The translations under genes were made by a program, and so were the position numbers. The notes under the pieces were generated by a model. The model was not told where the DNA came from and did not search any database. It was given only the letters and a program-made list of their open reading frames with translations. Shown here one piece after another: positions 46,857 through 56,499 of a DNA stretch of 64,000 nt. Source of the DNA: Methylorubrum thiocyanatum (lineage in GTDB: Bacteria > Pseudomonadota > Alphaproteobacteria > Rhizobiales > Beijerinckiaceae); NCBI GenBank assembly GCA_014138645.1, contig JACJIB010000001.1, positions 558,001 to 622,000 on the forward strand, written 5' to 3'. Within the stretch, counting starts at the first letter, position 1, and every line of letters begins with the position of its first letter.

Positions 46857-47237
46857 GTGGCGATGAGCTTGGAAGATCTGGTCCGCGGCGCGGCCGCGGA
46901 GGCCCGGCGGCTCGCGGCCGCCTTTCCGGCGGCCGGCCGGAAGGACGACCTGCCCTGGGCGGTGATCGCGGCCTTCGATGCCGACGTGCGCGGTCATGTG
47001 GAGCGTGACCGGCGGATCGAGGATGAGCGCGACCGGGTGCTGATCGCCTCCGTGACATTGGCCGAGACGCCCGCGGAGGCCGAGGCGGAGGAGTGGGACC
47101 GAGCCCGCCGTCATCTCGTCAGGGCGGTCGACTATCTGGAGGAGACGGTGCTTCGCTTCGGCATCGTCAACCGCCTCGCGGCCAAGCGCGGCCACGGGGC
47201 GGCGGGGGATCCGGTCTCGGCATTGCGGCGCGGCTGA
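46857..47237 (+). CDS. Hypothetical helical protein
   Basis: A 126-residue protein starting at GTG 46857 (an ATG two codons later is possible), with GAGGAGGAG about eight bases upstream. It is rich in Ala/Arg/Glu/Asp and probably all-helical (LPWAVIAAFDADVRGHVERD, then EEWDRARRHLVRAVDYLEET). There is no signal peptide and no known motif. A longer antisense frame covers it, but lacks a start signal. Confidence 0.5.
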   Translation: MAMSLEDLVRGAAAEARRLAAAFPAAGRKDDLPWAVIAAFDADVRGHVERDRRIEDERDRVLIASVTLAETPAEAEAEEWDRARRHLVRAVDYLEETVLRFGIVNRLAAKRGHGAAGDPVSALRRG

Positions 47238-47332
47238 CACCGGACGCCGTGCAGCGCCGTTGACATTAGGCATTGAGCAAAGTCTGCCGGTTAAGATAAC
47301 GCTTGGCTGACGAGGCTTGACCTGGCGCATCG

Positions 47333-48586
47333 ATGCTGAAGCGGATCGAATCCGGCCTGAGCCGTCCGTGGTACCGGCTCCGATTGCCGGATGCGCTCGA
47401 AGCGCAATACCGCGCCGAGACGGCCCGGCTGAGCGGGTTTTACGTCCAGTCCTGGCTCGCCGTCTTCACGCTGTTCAATATCCTCTCCCTCGTCATGGAC
47501 CGCGAGGTGTTCGGCCCGCAGGACTTCGCGGTGCCGCTGGCGATGACGCTCGGTGTCTTCTGCCCGGTCGCCCTCGCCTCCATCATCTCCCTGCGCGGGA
47601 GGCCGACGATGGTACGGGTCTCCGTCGCCGTCCTCGCCACCGCGCTCGTCGACATCGTCGTCGTCCTCAACAGCGCCCGCCTCGCGCCGGCCTCGCATAC
47701 GGACGTCTACATCATCATCGCCACCATCGTTCCGTTGGTGGTCGGGCTGATCGCGCCCCTGCCGTTCCGGCATTGCCTGTGGTTCTGCGGCGCCTCGTTC
47801 GCCCTTTATGTCGGCCTCGTCGTCGGGCTCGGGCTGTTCAGCGCCGAGCGCAGCGGACTGCCGCTGCTGGTCTCCGGCCTGATCCTGGTGCCGCTGAAGC
47901 TCTGCTACTCACGGGAATGGGACGCCCGGAACACCTTCCTGATCGGTCTGCGGGTGAAGCTCCAGGCCGAGGCGCTCGCCCGCGCCAATGCGCGCCTCAC
48001 GGTGCTCTCGGAGACCGATTCGCTGACGGCCCTGTCCAACCGCCGCCATTTCACCGAGCGCCTGGGGGCGGCCTGGGGCCTCGCCGGCGAGCAGGACGGC
48101 TGGCTCGGCGTCATTCTCATCGACATCGATCACTTCAAGCGGCTGAACGACACCGCCGGCCATGCCGAGGGGGATCGCTGCCTCGTGGCGGTGGCGGCGG
48201 CGCTCCAGACCTCGGTCGAGGCCTGGGGCGGGCTCGCCGCGCGCTACGGCGGCGAGGAATTCGCGGTCCTGTTGCCGGGTGCCGATCCCGTGCAGGCGCG
48301 GGCGGTGGGCGAGGTGGTTCGTGCCGCCGTCGCCGATCTCGCCATCCGCCATCCCGGCCTTGTGGCGAACAGGCCAGTGACCGTGAGCGTCGGCGTCACC
48401 GCCGCGCGGGGGCGGACGCGGGATTTCGGAATCCAAGTCTCCGATCTGCTCAAGGCCGCCGATTTCGCGCTCTACGCGGCCAAGAACGAGGGCCGGAACC
48501 GGGTCGAGAGCTTCCTGCCCGCCGCGAACGCGAACCGGCCCACGGGCAGCGCGGACCGGGTTCTGACGGCCGCGCCGCCCGGCTGA
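47333..48586 (+). CDS. Membrane-bound diguanylate cyclase (GGDEF)
   Basis: A 417-residue protein. About six membrane helices (residues 35-195) are followed by a short coiled linker and a GGDEF domain (residues 215-390) with the intact active motif RYGGEEF near residue 306 and a typical LIDIDHFKRLNDTAGHAEGD metal/substrate site. It should make cyclic di-GMP from two GTP. The position of the inhibitory RxxD motif, five residues before GGEEF, reads AWGG, so classic product inhibition is missing. The sensor part is of unknown type. It appears monocistronic. Confidence 0.88.
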   Translation: MLKRIESGLSRPWYRLRLPDALEAQYRAETARLSGFYVQSWLAVFTLFNILSLVMDREVFGPQDFAVPLAMTLGVFCPVALASIISLRGRPTMVRVSVAVLATALVDIVVVLNSARLAPASHTDVYIIIATIVPLVVGLIAPLPFRHCLWFCGASFALYVGLVVGLGLFSAERSGLPLLVSGLILVPLKLCYSREWDARNTFLIGLRVKLQAEALARANARLTVLSETDSLTALSNRRHFTERLGAAWGLAGEQDGWLGVILIDIDHFKRLNDTAGHAEGDRCLVAVAAALQTSVEAWGGLAARYGGEEFAVLLPGADPVQARAVGEVVRAAVADLAIRHPGLVANRPVTVSVGVTAARGRTRDFGIQVSDLLKAADFALYAAKNEGRNRVESFLPAANANRPTGSADRVLTAAPPG

Positions 48587-48677
48587 AAAGGCCGCCTCTG
48601 CCGAACAAAACCGTCGCTGCCGCGTCTTCCTGTCCGGGGCGGCCGCACGGTTGCGGGCCGGAAGGAGCGACCGAAGG

Positions 48678-49760
48678 ATGCTGCTCGACGAGGAACGCTG
48701 GGCCGGCGCGCGCGAGGCCGATCCGGCGGCAGGTCCATCGGCCGGGTCGACGGCCGACGCATCGGCGGGCTCGCATCTGCGGAGGATGAGCGCGGGTCTC
48801 GCCTCGCCGGGGGGGGAATTCTGGGCGCTTGTCGCCGTCCTGATCGTCTTCGATGCGCTCTGGCTCGCCGCCGCGGGGATCCGCCTCGCCCCGACCGGAC
48901 TCCTCGCAATGTCCGGCGCGGTGGCCGTCCTGCTCGGGCTGGCTCTCCTGTTCAGCGCCGTGAAGCCGGAACCGAAGCTGCGGGCCATGGCTCTGTCGAG
49001 TGCTTATCTCGCCGCCTTCACCACCGCCGCCGCGGTCCTGCATTACCTCTCCGCCACCCTGGCGCTGCCGTTCGCCGATCCGGCGCTCGCGCGCTTCGAG
49101 GCGGCCCTGGCCTTCGACTGGCGCGGCTGGGTCGGCTTCCTCGCCGACCATCCCGACCTGTCCTGGCCGCTGGCGCTCGCCTACCATACGAGCGGCCCTC
49201 AGGTCGGGCTCGTCGTCATCGCCCTGAGCGCGATGTCGCGGGTCGCCCGCCTCTGGGCCTATGCCCGCCTGTTCACGCTGGCGCTGCTCGCCGCGATCGC
49301 CGTCTCGGCGGTGTTCCCCGCGATCGGGCCCTACGCCTACTACGCGCCGCAGGCCTATCCGCAGGGCCATATCGAAACCGTGGGCGCTCTCTGGCACCTC
49401 GACGCGCTCCACGCCTTGCGCGACGGCACAATGTCGACCCTCGCCCTGTCCGAGATCCGCGGCCTCGTCACCTTCCCCTCCTTCCACGCCTGCCTCGCGG
49501 TCCTCACCGCCTGGGCGCTCGCCCCGGTGCCGGTGATCGGCCCGCTGGCGCTCCTCCTCAACGCCGCGATCATCGTGGCGACGCTCGGGGCGGGAGGGCA
49601 TTACCTGCCGGACGTGGTGGCCGGGACGGTGATGGGAATGGTTTTGGTGGCCTTTCACGGCATCCGGCGCCGGCGCTCGCTCGGTGGCAGGCGGCTTTCG
49701 CTGCCCGCACTGCCGACAAGAGAGATCCGACCGGTCACCGCCCCGTCGACGACGGGCTGA
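48678..49760 (+). CDS. PAP2-superfamily membrane phosphatase/transferase
   Basis: A 360-residue protein with about seven membrane helices. TFPSFHACLAV holds the first catalytic His-containing motif (PSxH), and GGHYLPDVVAG the second with the catalytic His and Asp. The layout, with no clear KX6RP motif, matches the Aur1/inositol-phosphorylceramide-synthase-like PAP2 branch. The reaction on a lipid phosphate is probable, but the substrate is unknown. I chose ATG 48678, which has AAGG directly upstream; the N-terminal 30 residues are Gly/Ala/Ser-rich and probably disordered. Confidence 0.78.
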   Translation: MLLDEERWAGAREADPAAGPSAGSTADASAGSHLRRMSAGLASPGGEFWALVAVLIVFDALWLAAAGIRLAPTGLLAMSGAVAVLLGLALLFSAVKPEPKLRAMALSSAYLAAFTTAAAVLHYLSATLALPFADPALARFEAALAFDWRGWVGFLADHPDLSWPLALAYHTSGPQVGLVVIALSAMSRVARLWAYARLFTLALLAAIAVSAVFPAIGPYAYYAPQAYPQGHIETVGALWHLDALHALRDGTMSTLALSEIRGLVTFPSFHACLAVLTAWALAPVPVIGPLALLLNAAIIVATLGAGGHYLPDVVAGTVMGMVLVAFHGIRRRRSLGGRRLSLPALPTREIRPVTAPSTTG

Positions 49761-49798
49761 GCGCCCGGGACATCATCGCAGGGGTCGTCGGGTCTCGC

Positions 49799-49822
49799 CA
49801 AGGATCGATAAGGATCGATAAG
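49799..49822. repeat. Short tandem repeat next to tRNA-Leu
   Basis: AAGGATCGAT is repeated twice in a row, followed by AAGG, just 3' of the tRNA gene (minus-strand sense). Confidence 0.6.
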
Positions 49823-49824
49823 GC

Positions 49825-49911
49825 TGGTGCGGACGGCGGGACTCGAACCCGCACAGCCTTGCGGCCGCAAGATTTTAAGTCTCGTGCGTCTACCGGTTTC
49901 GCCACGTCCGC
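49825..49911 (-). tRNA. tRNA-Leu (anticodon UAA)
   Basis: The minus strand folds as a tRNA with a long variable arm. The acceptor GCGGACG pairs with CGTCCGC and a genomic CCA follows at 49827-49825. The anticodon arm is CGAGA/TCTTG with loop CTTAAAA, giving anticodon TAA, which reads UUA. The T-arm is GCGGGTTCGAGTCCCGC. The mature body is 49828-49911 (84 bases, class II). Confidence 0.95.
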
Positions 49912-49945
49912 ATCGGCGCAGCGGTAGCCGCCTCGCGAGGCCAGA

Positions 49946-51133
49946 TCAAGCCGGCGGCTGCCAGCCGTAGACCCAGGCGTAGCGGGCGCTCATCCCCTCC
50001 GGTCCTGAACGGCGCATCACCAGATTCCGGGCGAAGCCGATCAGGCGGCCGGCGTGGTAGAAGCGCCCGTTGCGCCGTGCCGCGCGCTGCACCGACCGGG
50101 CGCGGGGCTGGCGCGCCTCGGCATAGGCCGCCAGCGCCTCCGGCACGCTCGCGGCGCCCGACACGCTTGCGGCCAGCACCGCCGCATCCTCGATGGCGAG
50201 CGCCGCGCCCTGGGCGAGGAAGGGCAGCACCGGATGGGCGGCGTCGCCCAGGAGCGCGATCCGGCCCCGCGCCATCGGCCGCGCCACCGGGCGGTCCACC
50301 AGCGACCACACCACCCAGGTGTCGGGCAGGCTCAGCAGTTCCGTCAGCGCGGGCGCCGCATCCGGAAAATGGTCGCGCAGGACCGCCGGATCGCCGAGGC
50401 GGCCCCAATCCTCGTCGCCCTCGCGCTCGGGGACGATCGCCACGACGTTGAGCCGCTTGCCGCCGTTGATCGGGTAGTGGACGACGTGGCGCTTCGGCCC
50501 CAGCCACAGGCCGGTCTCGTTGCCCTGGAGCGCCTCGGGCGCCGCCTCCCGTGGGATCACCGCCCGCCACGCCGCCTGCCGGTGGAGCCGCAGGGGCCGG
50601 CTGTCGAAGCGCTGGCGCAGGCTTGAGCGGACCCCGTCGGCCGCCACGACGAGGTCCGCGCTCACGGTCTCGCTGCGGTCGCCGTCGACGCTTCTCATCG
50701 TCAGGCTGATGCCGGCCTCGGTCTCCGTCAGGTCCGAGACCTCGCGCCCGACGCAGAGACGGATGCCGGGGCGCCCGCGGACGGCATCGAGCAGGATCGT
50801 CTGGAGGTCGGCCCGGTGCAGCACGTAGTAGGGCGCGCCGTGGCGCTCGCGGATGCTCGCGCCGAGGCGGATGCCGCCGATGACGCCGCCGGTGGTCAGA
50901 GACCGCACGGTCACGCCCGGCGGCTCGTCCGCGGCCCGGCGCAGGGCGGCGCCGAGGCCGAGGCCGATCAGCACCGCGCTGGCGTTGGGCGAGAGCTGAA
51001 GCCCGGCGCCGACCTCGGAAAATCCGGTGCGGCGCTCGATCAGCGTGACGGAATGGCCGGCCGCCGACAGCGTCAGCGCGGCGGTGAGGCCGCCGATCCC
51101 GGCGCCGACGATGGCGATGGAGAGCGCCGGCAC
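49946..51133 (-). CDS. FAD-dependent monooxygenase (salicylate hydroxylase-like)
   Basis: A 395-residue group A flavoprotein. The dinucleotide motif is VGAGIGGLTAALTLSAAG at residues 8-25, the DG motif is VVAADGVRSSLRQ near 165, and the GD motif is ALLGDAAHPVLPFLAQGAAL near 295. The family hydroxylates aromatic acids using NAD(P)H and O2, as do salicylate and 3-hydroxybenzoate hydroxylases. The substrate cannot be told from the sequence alone. It lies 15 bases after the NDUFS6-like gene on the same strand, so the two may be co-transcribed. Confidence 0.85.
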   Translation of the reverse strand: MPALSIAIVGAGIGGLTAALTLSAAGHSVTLIERRTGFSEVGAGLQLSPNASAVLIGLGLGAALRRAADEPPGVTVRSLTTGGVIGGIRLGASIRERHGAPYYVLHRADLQTILLDAVRGRPGIRLCVGREVSDLTETEAGISLTMRSVDGDRSETVSADLVVAADGVRSSLRQRFDSRPLRLHRQAAWRAVIPREAAPEALQGNETGLWLGPKRHVVHYPINGGKRLNVVAIVPEREGDEDWGRLGDPAVLRDHFPDAAPALTELLSLPDTWVVWSLVDRPVARPMARGRIALLGDAAHPVLPFLAQGAALAIEDAAVLAASVSGAASVPEALAAYAEARQPRARSVQRAARRNGRFYHAGRLIGFARNLVMRRSGPEGMSARYAWVYGWQPPA

Positions 51134-51148
51134 GCGCAGATCAATCCA

Positions 51149-51403
51149 TCAGGCCGCTTTGGAGGCCTCGTCGTGCCAGACGCAGCCCGCCGGCTCCGCC
51201 GTGCCCGGCTTCAGCTTCGGATCGTAGCGGAACAGGGTCGAGCAGTACTGGCAGATGATCTCGGTCTCGCTGCCCATGTCGAGGAAGACGTGCGGGTGAT
51301 CGAAGGGCGGCAGCGCCCCGATGCACATGAACTCCTTCGAGCCCACCGCGATCACGCTCACGCCGGCCTGATTGTGGAAGTGGGGAACCGCCTTGTCAGC
51401 CAT
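51149..51403 (-). CDS. Zinc-finger protein, NDUFS6/CHCC-type
   Basis: An 84-residue protein with the CHCC zinc site: FMCIGALPPFDHPHVFLDMG followed by IICQYCSTLFRYD. The mitochondrial counterpart NDUFS6 is an accessory subunit of respiratory complex I, and alphaproteobacterial homologues are associated with complex I assembly. It is intact and complete. Regulation is not evident. Confidence 0.85.
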   Translation of the reverse strand: MADKAVPHFHNQAGVSVIAVGSKEFMCIGALPPFDHPHVFLDMGSETEIICQYCSTLFRYDPKLKPGTAEPAGCVWHDEASKAA

Positions 51404-51531
51404 CGCACGTCCCTGAAACGGAGGCCGTGGTCTAGCGCGTTCGCCGCCGCAATCCTAGACGGCAACGCCGTCGGCGGCGTAAGACGGCAGGGACCGCCTC
51501 GAACTTCTCCCTCTCAAGCGTCCGAACTCCC

Positions 51532-52371
51532 ATGAGCCGTGAAGAGCAAGCCGTCGCCGAAGGCGGGCGCCGCGCCCCGGAGCCGCCGATCCATGGGCCG
51601 GAAGGGTTCGAAGGCATGCGCCGCGCCGGCCGCCTCACCGCGGAGGCGCTGGATCTCCTCGTCGAGGCCGCCCAGCCCGGCGTGACGACCGAGCATCTCG
51701 ACAAGCTCGCCTTCGAGTTCGGCATGGATCACGGCGCGTACCCGGCCTCGCTGTTCTATCGCGGCTACCGCAAGTCGATCTGCACCTCGATCAACCACGT
51801 CGTCTGCCACGGCATCCCCAACGACAAGCCCCTGCGCGAGGGCGACATCGTCAACCTCGATTGCTGCCTGATCCTCGACGGCTGGCATGGGGATTCGAGC
51901 CGCATGGCCTATATCGGCGAGGTGCCGCGCAAGGCGCAGCGCCTGTGCGAGATCACCTACGAGGCGCTGATGCGCGGCATCCGCGCGGTGCGGCCGGGCG
52001 GCTCCACCAACGATATCGGCCGGGCGATCCAGTCTTACGCCGAATCCGAGCGCTGCTCGGTGGTGCGCGACTTCTGTGGCCATGGGCTGGGCCGCGTCTA
52101 CCACGACGCGCCGACCATCCTGCACTACGTCGAGCCGAGCTACGACGTGCCGCTGAAGGCCGGCCAGTTCTTCACCATCGAGCCGATGATCAATCTCGGC
52201 CGGCCGGCGGTGAAGGTGCTCTCCGATGGCTGGACCGCCGTGACCCGCGACCGCTCGCTCTCGGCGCAGTTCGAGCATACGGTGGCGGTGACGGAGGACG
52301 GCTACGAGATCTTCACGCTCTCGCCCAAGGGGCTCGACCAGCCCAAGCCCCATGGGACCGAGGCCGACTGA
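51532..52371 (+). CDS. map: Methionine aminopeptidase, type I
   Basis: A 279-residue enzyme that removes the initiator methionine. The metal ligands are visible: His in VCHGIPN, Asp in [14 protein letters not shown] (two Asp, ten residues apart), His in [12 protein letters not shown], Glu in [10 protein letters not shown] and Glu in [12 protein letters not shown]. The family ends in [13 protein letters not shown]; here there is a short Pro-rich tail. Eleven bases separate it from radC. Confidence 0.96.
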   Translation: MSREEQAVAEGGRRAPEPPIHGPEGFEGMRRAGRLTAEALDLLVEAAQPGVTTEHLDKLAFEFGMDHGAYPASLFYRGYRKSICTSINHVVCHGIPNDKPLREGDIVNLDCCLILDGWHGDSSRMAYIGEVPRKAQRLCEITYEALMRGIRAVRPGGSTNDIGRAIQSYAESERCSVVRDFCGHGLGRVYHDAPTILHYVEPSYDVPLKAGQFFTIEPMINLGRPAVKVLSDGWTAVTRDRSLSAQFEHTVAVTEDGYEIFTLSPKGLDQPKPHGTEAD

Positions 52372-52382
52372 CGGCCCTGGGG

Positions 52383-53123
52383 ATGGCCCGCCGGACGGCC
52401 GATCCGCCCGCCCCGCCGGGCCTTGCCGAAGCGCCGGCCGCCGCCGACGAGACGCCGCATTATCACGGCCATCGCGAACGCCTGCGCACCCGCTTCGCCG
52501 AGGCCGGCGCCGACGCGCTCGCCGATTACGAACTGCTCGAACTCGCCCTGTTCCGGTCGATCCCGCGGCGGGACGTGAAGCCGCTCGCCAAGGCGCTGAT
52601 CCGCCGGTTCGGCTCCTTCGCCGAAGTGGTCAGCGCCGAGCCCGCCCGGCTCGCCGAAGTGGAGGGCGTGAGCGCCGGCGTCGCCGCCGACCTCAAGCTG
52701 ATCGAGGCCGCCGGTCGGCGCCTGGCCCGCGGTGCCATCGCGGCCCGCCCGCTGCTCTCGTCGTGGAGTGCGCTCCTCGAATATCTGCGCGCCACCATGG
52801 CCTTCTCGGGCCGCGAGGAGTTCCGGGTTCTGTTCCTCGACCGGCGCAACCACCTCATCGCCGACGAGGTGCAGGGCCGCGGCACCGTCGATCACACGCC
52901 GGTCTATCCCCGCGAGGTGGCGCGCCGGGCACTCGAACTCGCGGCCACCGCGATCATCCTCGCCCACAACCATCCCTCCGGCGACCCGACGCCGTCGGGC
53001 GCCGACATCCGCATGACGCGGGAGATCGTCTCGGTGCTCGATCCCCTCGGCATCGTCGTGCACGACCACGTCATCCTCGGCCGCGACGGGCATGCGAGCC
53101 TGAAAGGGCTCAAGCTGATCTGA
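52383..53123 (+). CDS. radC: RadC-family JAB/MPN domain protein
   Basis: A 246-residue protein. It has an N-terminal helix-hairpin-helix-like part (residues 30-110, [18 protein letters not shown]) and a JAB/MPN metal-binding domain (Glu in EEFRVLFLD, the [15 protein letters not shown] motif near residue 200). Once tied to recombinational repair, the family's actual role is unsettled. ATG 52383 is preceded by GGGG. A much longer open frame upstream is only a shadow of map. Confidence 0.93.
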   Translation: MARRTADPPAPPGLAEAPAAADETPHYHGHRERLRTRFAEAGADALADYELLELALFRSIPRRDVKPLAKALIRRFGSFAEVVSAEPARLAEVEGVSAGVAADLKLIEAAGRRLARGAIAARPLLSSWSALLEYLRATMAFSGREEFRVLFLDRRNHLIADEVQGRGTVDHTPVYPREVARRALELAATAIILAHNHPSGDPTPSGADIRMTREIVSVLDPLGIVVHDHVILGRDGHASLKGLKLI

Positions 53124-53380
53124 CGGTCCGGTCCAGGGACTTTCAGGCGGCACGATCCTGCAACGTGCGGCGGCCCGCCAGGGATGGGCACGCGCGCTTC
53201 GTCCGCTACATCGCTGGCAGGTTGTCCGGCAAAGCTGGCCCCGAGCGGGGGGACGGGCGGTCGCGGGGCGGTCCGCCACGGCAGGTTGAAGAGGCGCGGG
53301 GATCGAGGCGCACCGACAGCCGTCCGGGTGGCCTGCCTCTTGCTCCGGTCGGGACGAAACATGAAGGGGGATCGGCGCGG

Positions 53381-54820
53381 ATGGCGCTCACGGCATTCGA
53401 CGAGATGAATGGGGGCGGGGCGGGCCAGCCCGAGCCGGCCGCCGTGCGGGAGGCCTACGACATCCTCAAGGCCTGGCTCGACAAGACGCCGCCGGAGCAT
53501 TTCAACACCCGCCGCAGCCAGGCCGAGATGCTGTTCCGGCGCATCGGCATCACCTTCGCCGTCTACGGCGCCAACGAATCGACCGAGCGGCTGATCCCCT
53601 TCGACATCATCCCGCGGGTGCTGACGAAGCCGGAATGGGATTTCCTCGAGCGCGGCCTCAAGCAGCGCGTCACCGCGCTCAACGCCTTCATCAACGACAT
53701 CTACGGCGCCGAGGAATGCATCAAGGCCGGGATCATCCCGCCCGATCTCGTCTACCGCAACCCGCATTACCGCATGGAGATGCGCGCCTTCGACGTGCCG
53801 CACGACCTCTACGTCCACATCGCCGGCATCGACATCGTCCGGACCGGCGCGAACGACTTCTTCGTGCTGGAGGACAACGCCCGTACCCCGTCCGGCGTCT
53901 CCTACATGCTGGAGAACCGCGAGGTGATGATGCGGCTCTTTCCCGAGCTGTTCTCCCGCCATCGCGTGGCTCCGGTCGAGAACTATCCCGACGCCCTGCT
54001 CGCGACCCTGCGCAGCCTCGCCCCCGCTTCCGCGACCCGCGACCCGACCGTCGTGCTGCTGACGCCCGGCCGCTACAACTCCGCCTTCTACGAACACTCG
54101 TTCCTGGCCGATAAACTCGGCGTGGAACTGGTGGAGGCGGGCGACCTCTTCACCAAGGACGAGGTCGTCTACATGCGCACGACCGAGGGGCCGCGCCGCG
54201 TCGACGTGATCTACCGCCGCCTCGACGACGATTTCCTGGACCCGCTCGTCTTCCGTCCGGACTCGGTGCTCGGCGTGCCCGGCCTGATGAACGCCTACGA
54301 GCGGGGCAACGTCACCCTCTCGAACGCAGTCGGAACCGGCATCTCGGACGACAAGGCGGTCTACAGCTACATGCCGGAGATCGTGAAGTTCTTCACCGGC
54401 GAGGAGCCGATCCTGCACAACGTGCCGACCTATCGCTGCCGGGAGAAGGAGGCCTTCTCCTACGTCATCGACAACCTGAAGGACCTCGTGGTCAAGGAGG
54501 TCAACGGTTCGGGCGGCTACGGCATGCTGGTGGGGCCGCACGCGACGCGGCGCGAGATCGACGAGTTCGCCAAGAAGCTCCGGCACGCGCCCGACAACTT
54601 CATCGCCCAGCCGACCCTCTCGCTCTCCACCTGCCCGACCTTCGTCGCCTCGGGTGTGGCCCCGCGCCACGTCGATCTGCGCCCCTTCGTGCTGGCGGGC
54701 GCCGACGAGATCCGCATCGTGCCGGGGGGCCTGACCCGCGTCGCCCTGAAGGAGGGCTCGCTCGTGGTCAATTCGAGCCAGGGCGGCGGCACCAAGGACA
54801 CCTGGGTGCTTGATGCCTGA
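53381..54820 (+). CDS. Circularly permuted ATP-grasp protein (Anbu-cluster)
   Basis: A 479-residue protein of the type-2 circularly permuted ATP-grasp family (COG2308). Characteristic phrases are FFVLEDNARTPSGVSYMLEN, VVLLTPGRYNSAFYEHSFLA and KEVNGSGGYGMLVGPHATR. ATP-grasp proteins make amide or peptide bonds. Homologues occur beside alpha-E and transglutaminase genes and the Anbu proteasome-like peptidase; here the first partner follows by 107 bases and the others 4.5 kb later. The start is ATG 53381; earlier frame is shadow. Confidence 0.9.
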   Translation: MALTAFDEMNGGGAGQPEPAAVREAYDILKAWLDKTPPEHFNTRRSQAEMLFRRIGITFAVYGANESTERLIPFDIIPRVLTKPEWDFLERGLKQRVTALNAFINDIYGAEECIKAGIIPPDLVYRNPHYRMEMRAFDVPHDLYVHIAGIDIVRTGANDFFVLEDNARTPSGVSYMLENREVMMRLFPELFSRHRVAPVENYPDALLATLRSLAPASATRDPTVVLLTPGRYNSAFYEHSFLADKLGVELVEAGDLFTKDEVVYMRTTEGPRRVDVIYRRLDDDFLDPLVFRPDSVLGVPGLMNAYERGNVTLSNAVGTGISDDKAVYSYMPEIVKFFTGEEPILHNVPTYRCREKEAFSYVIDNLKDLVVKEVNGSGGYGMLVGPHATRREIDEFAKKLRHAPDNFIAQPTLSLSTCPTFVASGVAPRHVDLRPFVLAGADEIRIVPGGLTRVALKEGSLVVNSSQGGGTKDTWVLDA

Positions 54821-54927
54821 GCATTTCGCCCGATCGTTTTGCATTTCCTCGGTGGGCTGGGCGGCATCGGTGATGACACACCGTGCATCTGCCGTTCCGG
54901 TCGCCACCGTGCCCGCGAGCTGAGCCC

Positions 54928-55872
54928 ATGCTGTCCCGGACCGCCGACAACCTCTACTGGCTCTCGCGCTACGCCGAGCGCGCCGATTTCCTCGCCCGCA
55001 TCCTCGATGCCGCCCATCGCCTCGCGGCCCTGCCGTCGAGCTATGGCGGGCGCACCTCGAACGAGTGGGCCTCGGCCCTGTCCTCGGCGGGCGATCCCGA
55101 GCTGTTCAAGACGCTCTACGATTCGGTCAACGAGCACACCGTCTGCAACTTCCTCGCCTTCTCGCCCCACAACCCGTCCTCGATCCGCTCCTGCATCGCC
55201 ACGGCGCGGGAGAATGCCCGCTCGATCCGCACGGCGCTCACCACCGAGATGTGGGACACGATCAACGGCGCGTGGCTGGAGCTGCGCTCGTACGAGGGCC
55301 GCGACCTCAGCCGGGAGGAATTCACGCAGTTCCTCGACTGGGTGAAGCGCGTCTCGCTCACCTTCGACGGCTCGGCCTACCGGACGATGCTGCGCAACGA
55401 CGCCTACTGGTTCACCCGGGCCGGGACCGCCATCGAGCGGGCGGACAACACCGCGCGCATCCTCGACGTGAAGTACCAGATCCTGCTGCCGGCCTCCGAG
55501 CGGGTCGGCGGCTCGCTCGATTACTTCCAGTGGACCACGATCCTGCGCGAAGTCTCAGCCTTCAACGCCTACCACTGGGTCTACCGCGAGAGCATCAAGC
55601 CGGTGCTGGTCGCCGACCTGCTGATCCTCAATCCCGAAATGCCGCGCTCGCTGGCGAGCTGCTACCGGATGCTGGTGGAGCATCTCGACCTGATCGCCGA
55701 CGCCTATGGCCGCCGCGGCGAGAGCCAGCGGCTCGCGAGCAACCTGCGGGCGAAGCTGCGCGGCGCCGATATCGAGCGGATCTTCGCCTCCGGCCTGCAC
55801 GAATTCATCCAGGACTTCATCGTCGAGAATAACGGGCTCGGTGCGGCGATCAGCGAGCAATATCTCGTGTGA
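54928..55872 (+). CDS. Alpha-E domain protein (Anbu-cluster)
   Basis: A 314-residue helical protein of the alpha-E family (COG2307): MLSRTADNLYWLSRYAERAD opens it, and the centre contains RTMLRNDAYWFTRAGTAIER and ADNTARILDVKYQ. The fold is all-alpha and no catalytic residues are established. It is strongly associated with the preceding ATP-grasp gene, and the two probably act together. Confidence 0.9.
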   Translation: MLSRTADNLYWLSRYAERADFLARILDAAHRLAALPSSYGGRTSNEWASALSSAGDPELFKTLYDSVNEHTVCNFLAFSPHNPSSIRSCIATARENARSIRTALTTEMWDTINGAWLELRSYEGRDLSREEFTQFLDWVKRVSLTFDGSAYRTMLRNDAYWFTRAGTAIERADNTARILDVKYQILLPASERVGGSLDYFQWTTILREVSAFNAYHWVYRESIKPVLVADLLILNPEMPRSLASCYRMLVEHLDLIADAYGRRGESQRLASNLRAKLRGADIERIFASGLHEFIQDFIVENNGLGAAISEQYLV

Positions 55873-56499
55873 TCGGCGCCGGATGAGACGCGTTTCGGCG
55901 TCGCATCCGCCAAGGCCTCCGTCGCAGGTCGCTCGACGGATGAGGGCCGGGATGCCCGCGACGCCCGAGGCCTGACGGCTTCGAGCGCGCGGGGCCGCTC
56001 TTGCGGTCAGGCCGCGCAGCCTGCCGGCGCGGTGATCGCCAAACCCTGTCCGCGCCCACTTCGTGCCCTCTTCGCCCCTGTCCGGACGGATCAAGCCGTC
56101 CGTGCGGCGCCGCCCGCGCGCCCTCGGCGATCCGTCATGACCCGGCCTCACTTCGCTTTGCCGGATGACTGGCCTTGCCGCGCTGCAGCCGCTGCTTGTG
56201 GCGGCAAAGGGCCGGGATCGTGCACGGAAGCGCAAAAAAGCGTCGCTCCGCGACAAGTCCGGCTCCGGCACTTCATCAAAGTAGTCGCCGGTCATAGCCT
56301 GAGCCGACGTCCGGCATGGCCGCCAACGGTCACAATAAGAAATCATGCCTCCTAGGGAGAGGATCGTCAGCCGCTTTCCGACTGGACTTTGTTGCCGTTC
56401 GGTCGCCGATTCGCCGTCAGAGCGTATGGTGTCTGCACATACTGAAGATGTTGTCTGAAATCCGTTCTTCTCGGCTGACTCTGTGGAGATCTGCAAGCA
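55873..56499. other. Gene-free region before the MHS transporter
   Basis: These 627 bases lack convincing genes. The right third (from about 56320) is AT-richer and probably holds the transporter promoter, but I cannot name the boxes. This is also the left edge of the block that separates the two halves of the Anbu cluster. Confidence 0.5.

Noticed and set aside
46542..47330. 262-codon minus-strand frame over 46857-47237
   Set aside because: No ribosome site and random-looking composition; the plus-strand gene has a good one.
49799..49911. tRNA-Leu as an integration site of a genomic island
   Set aside because: No integrase gene and no repeat of the tRNA 3' end found within the window.
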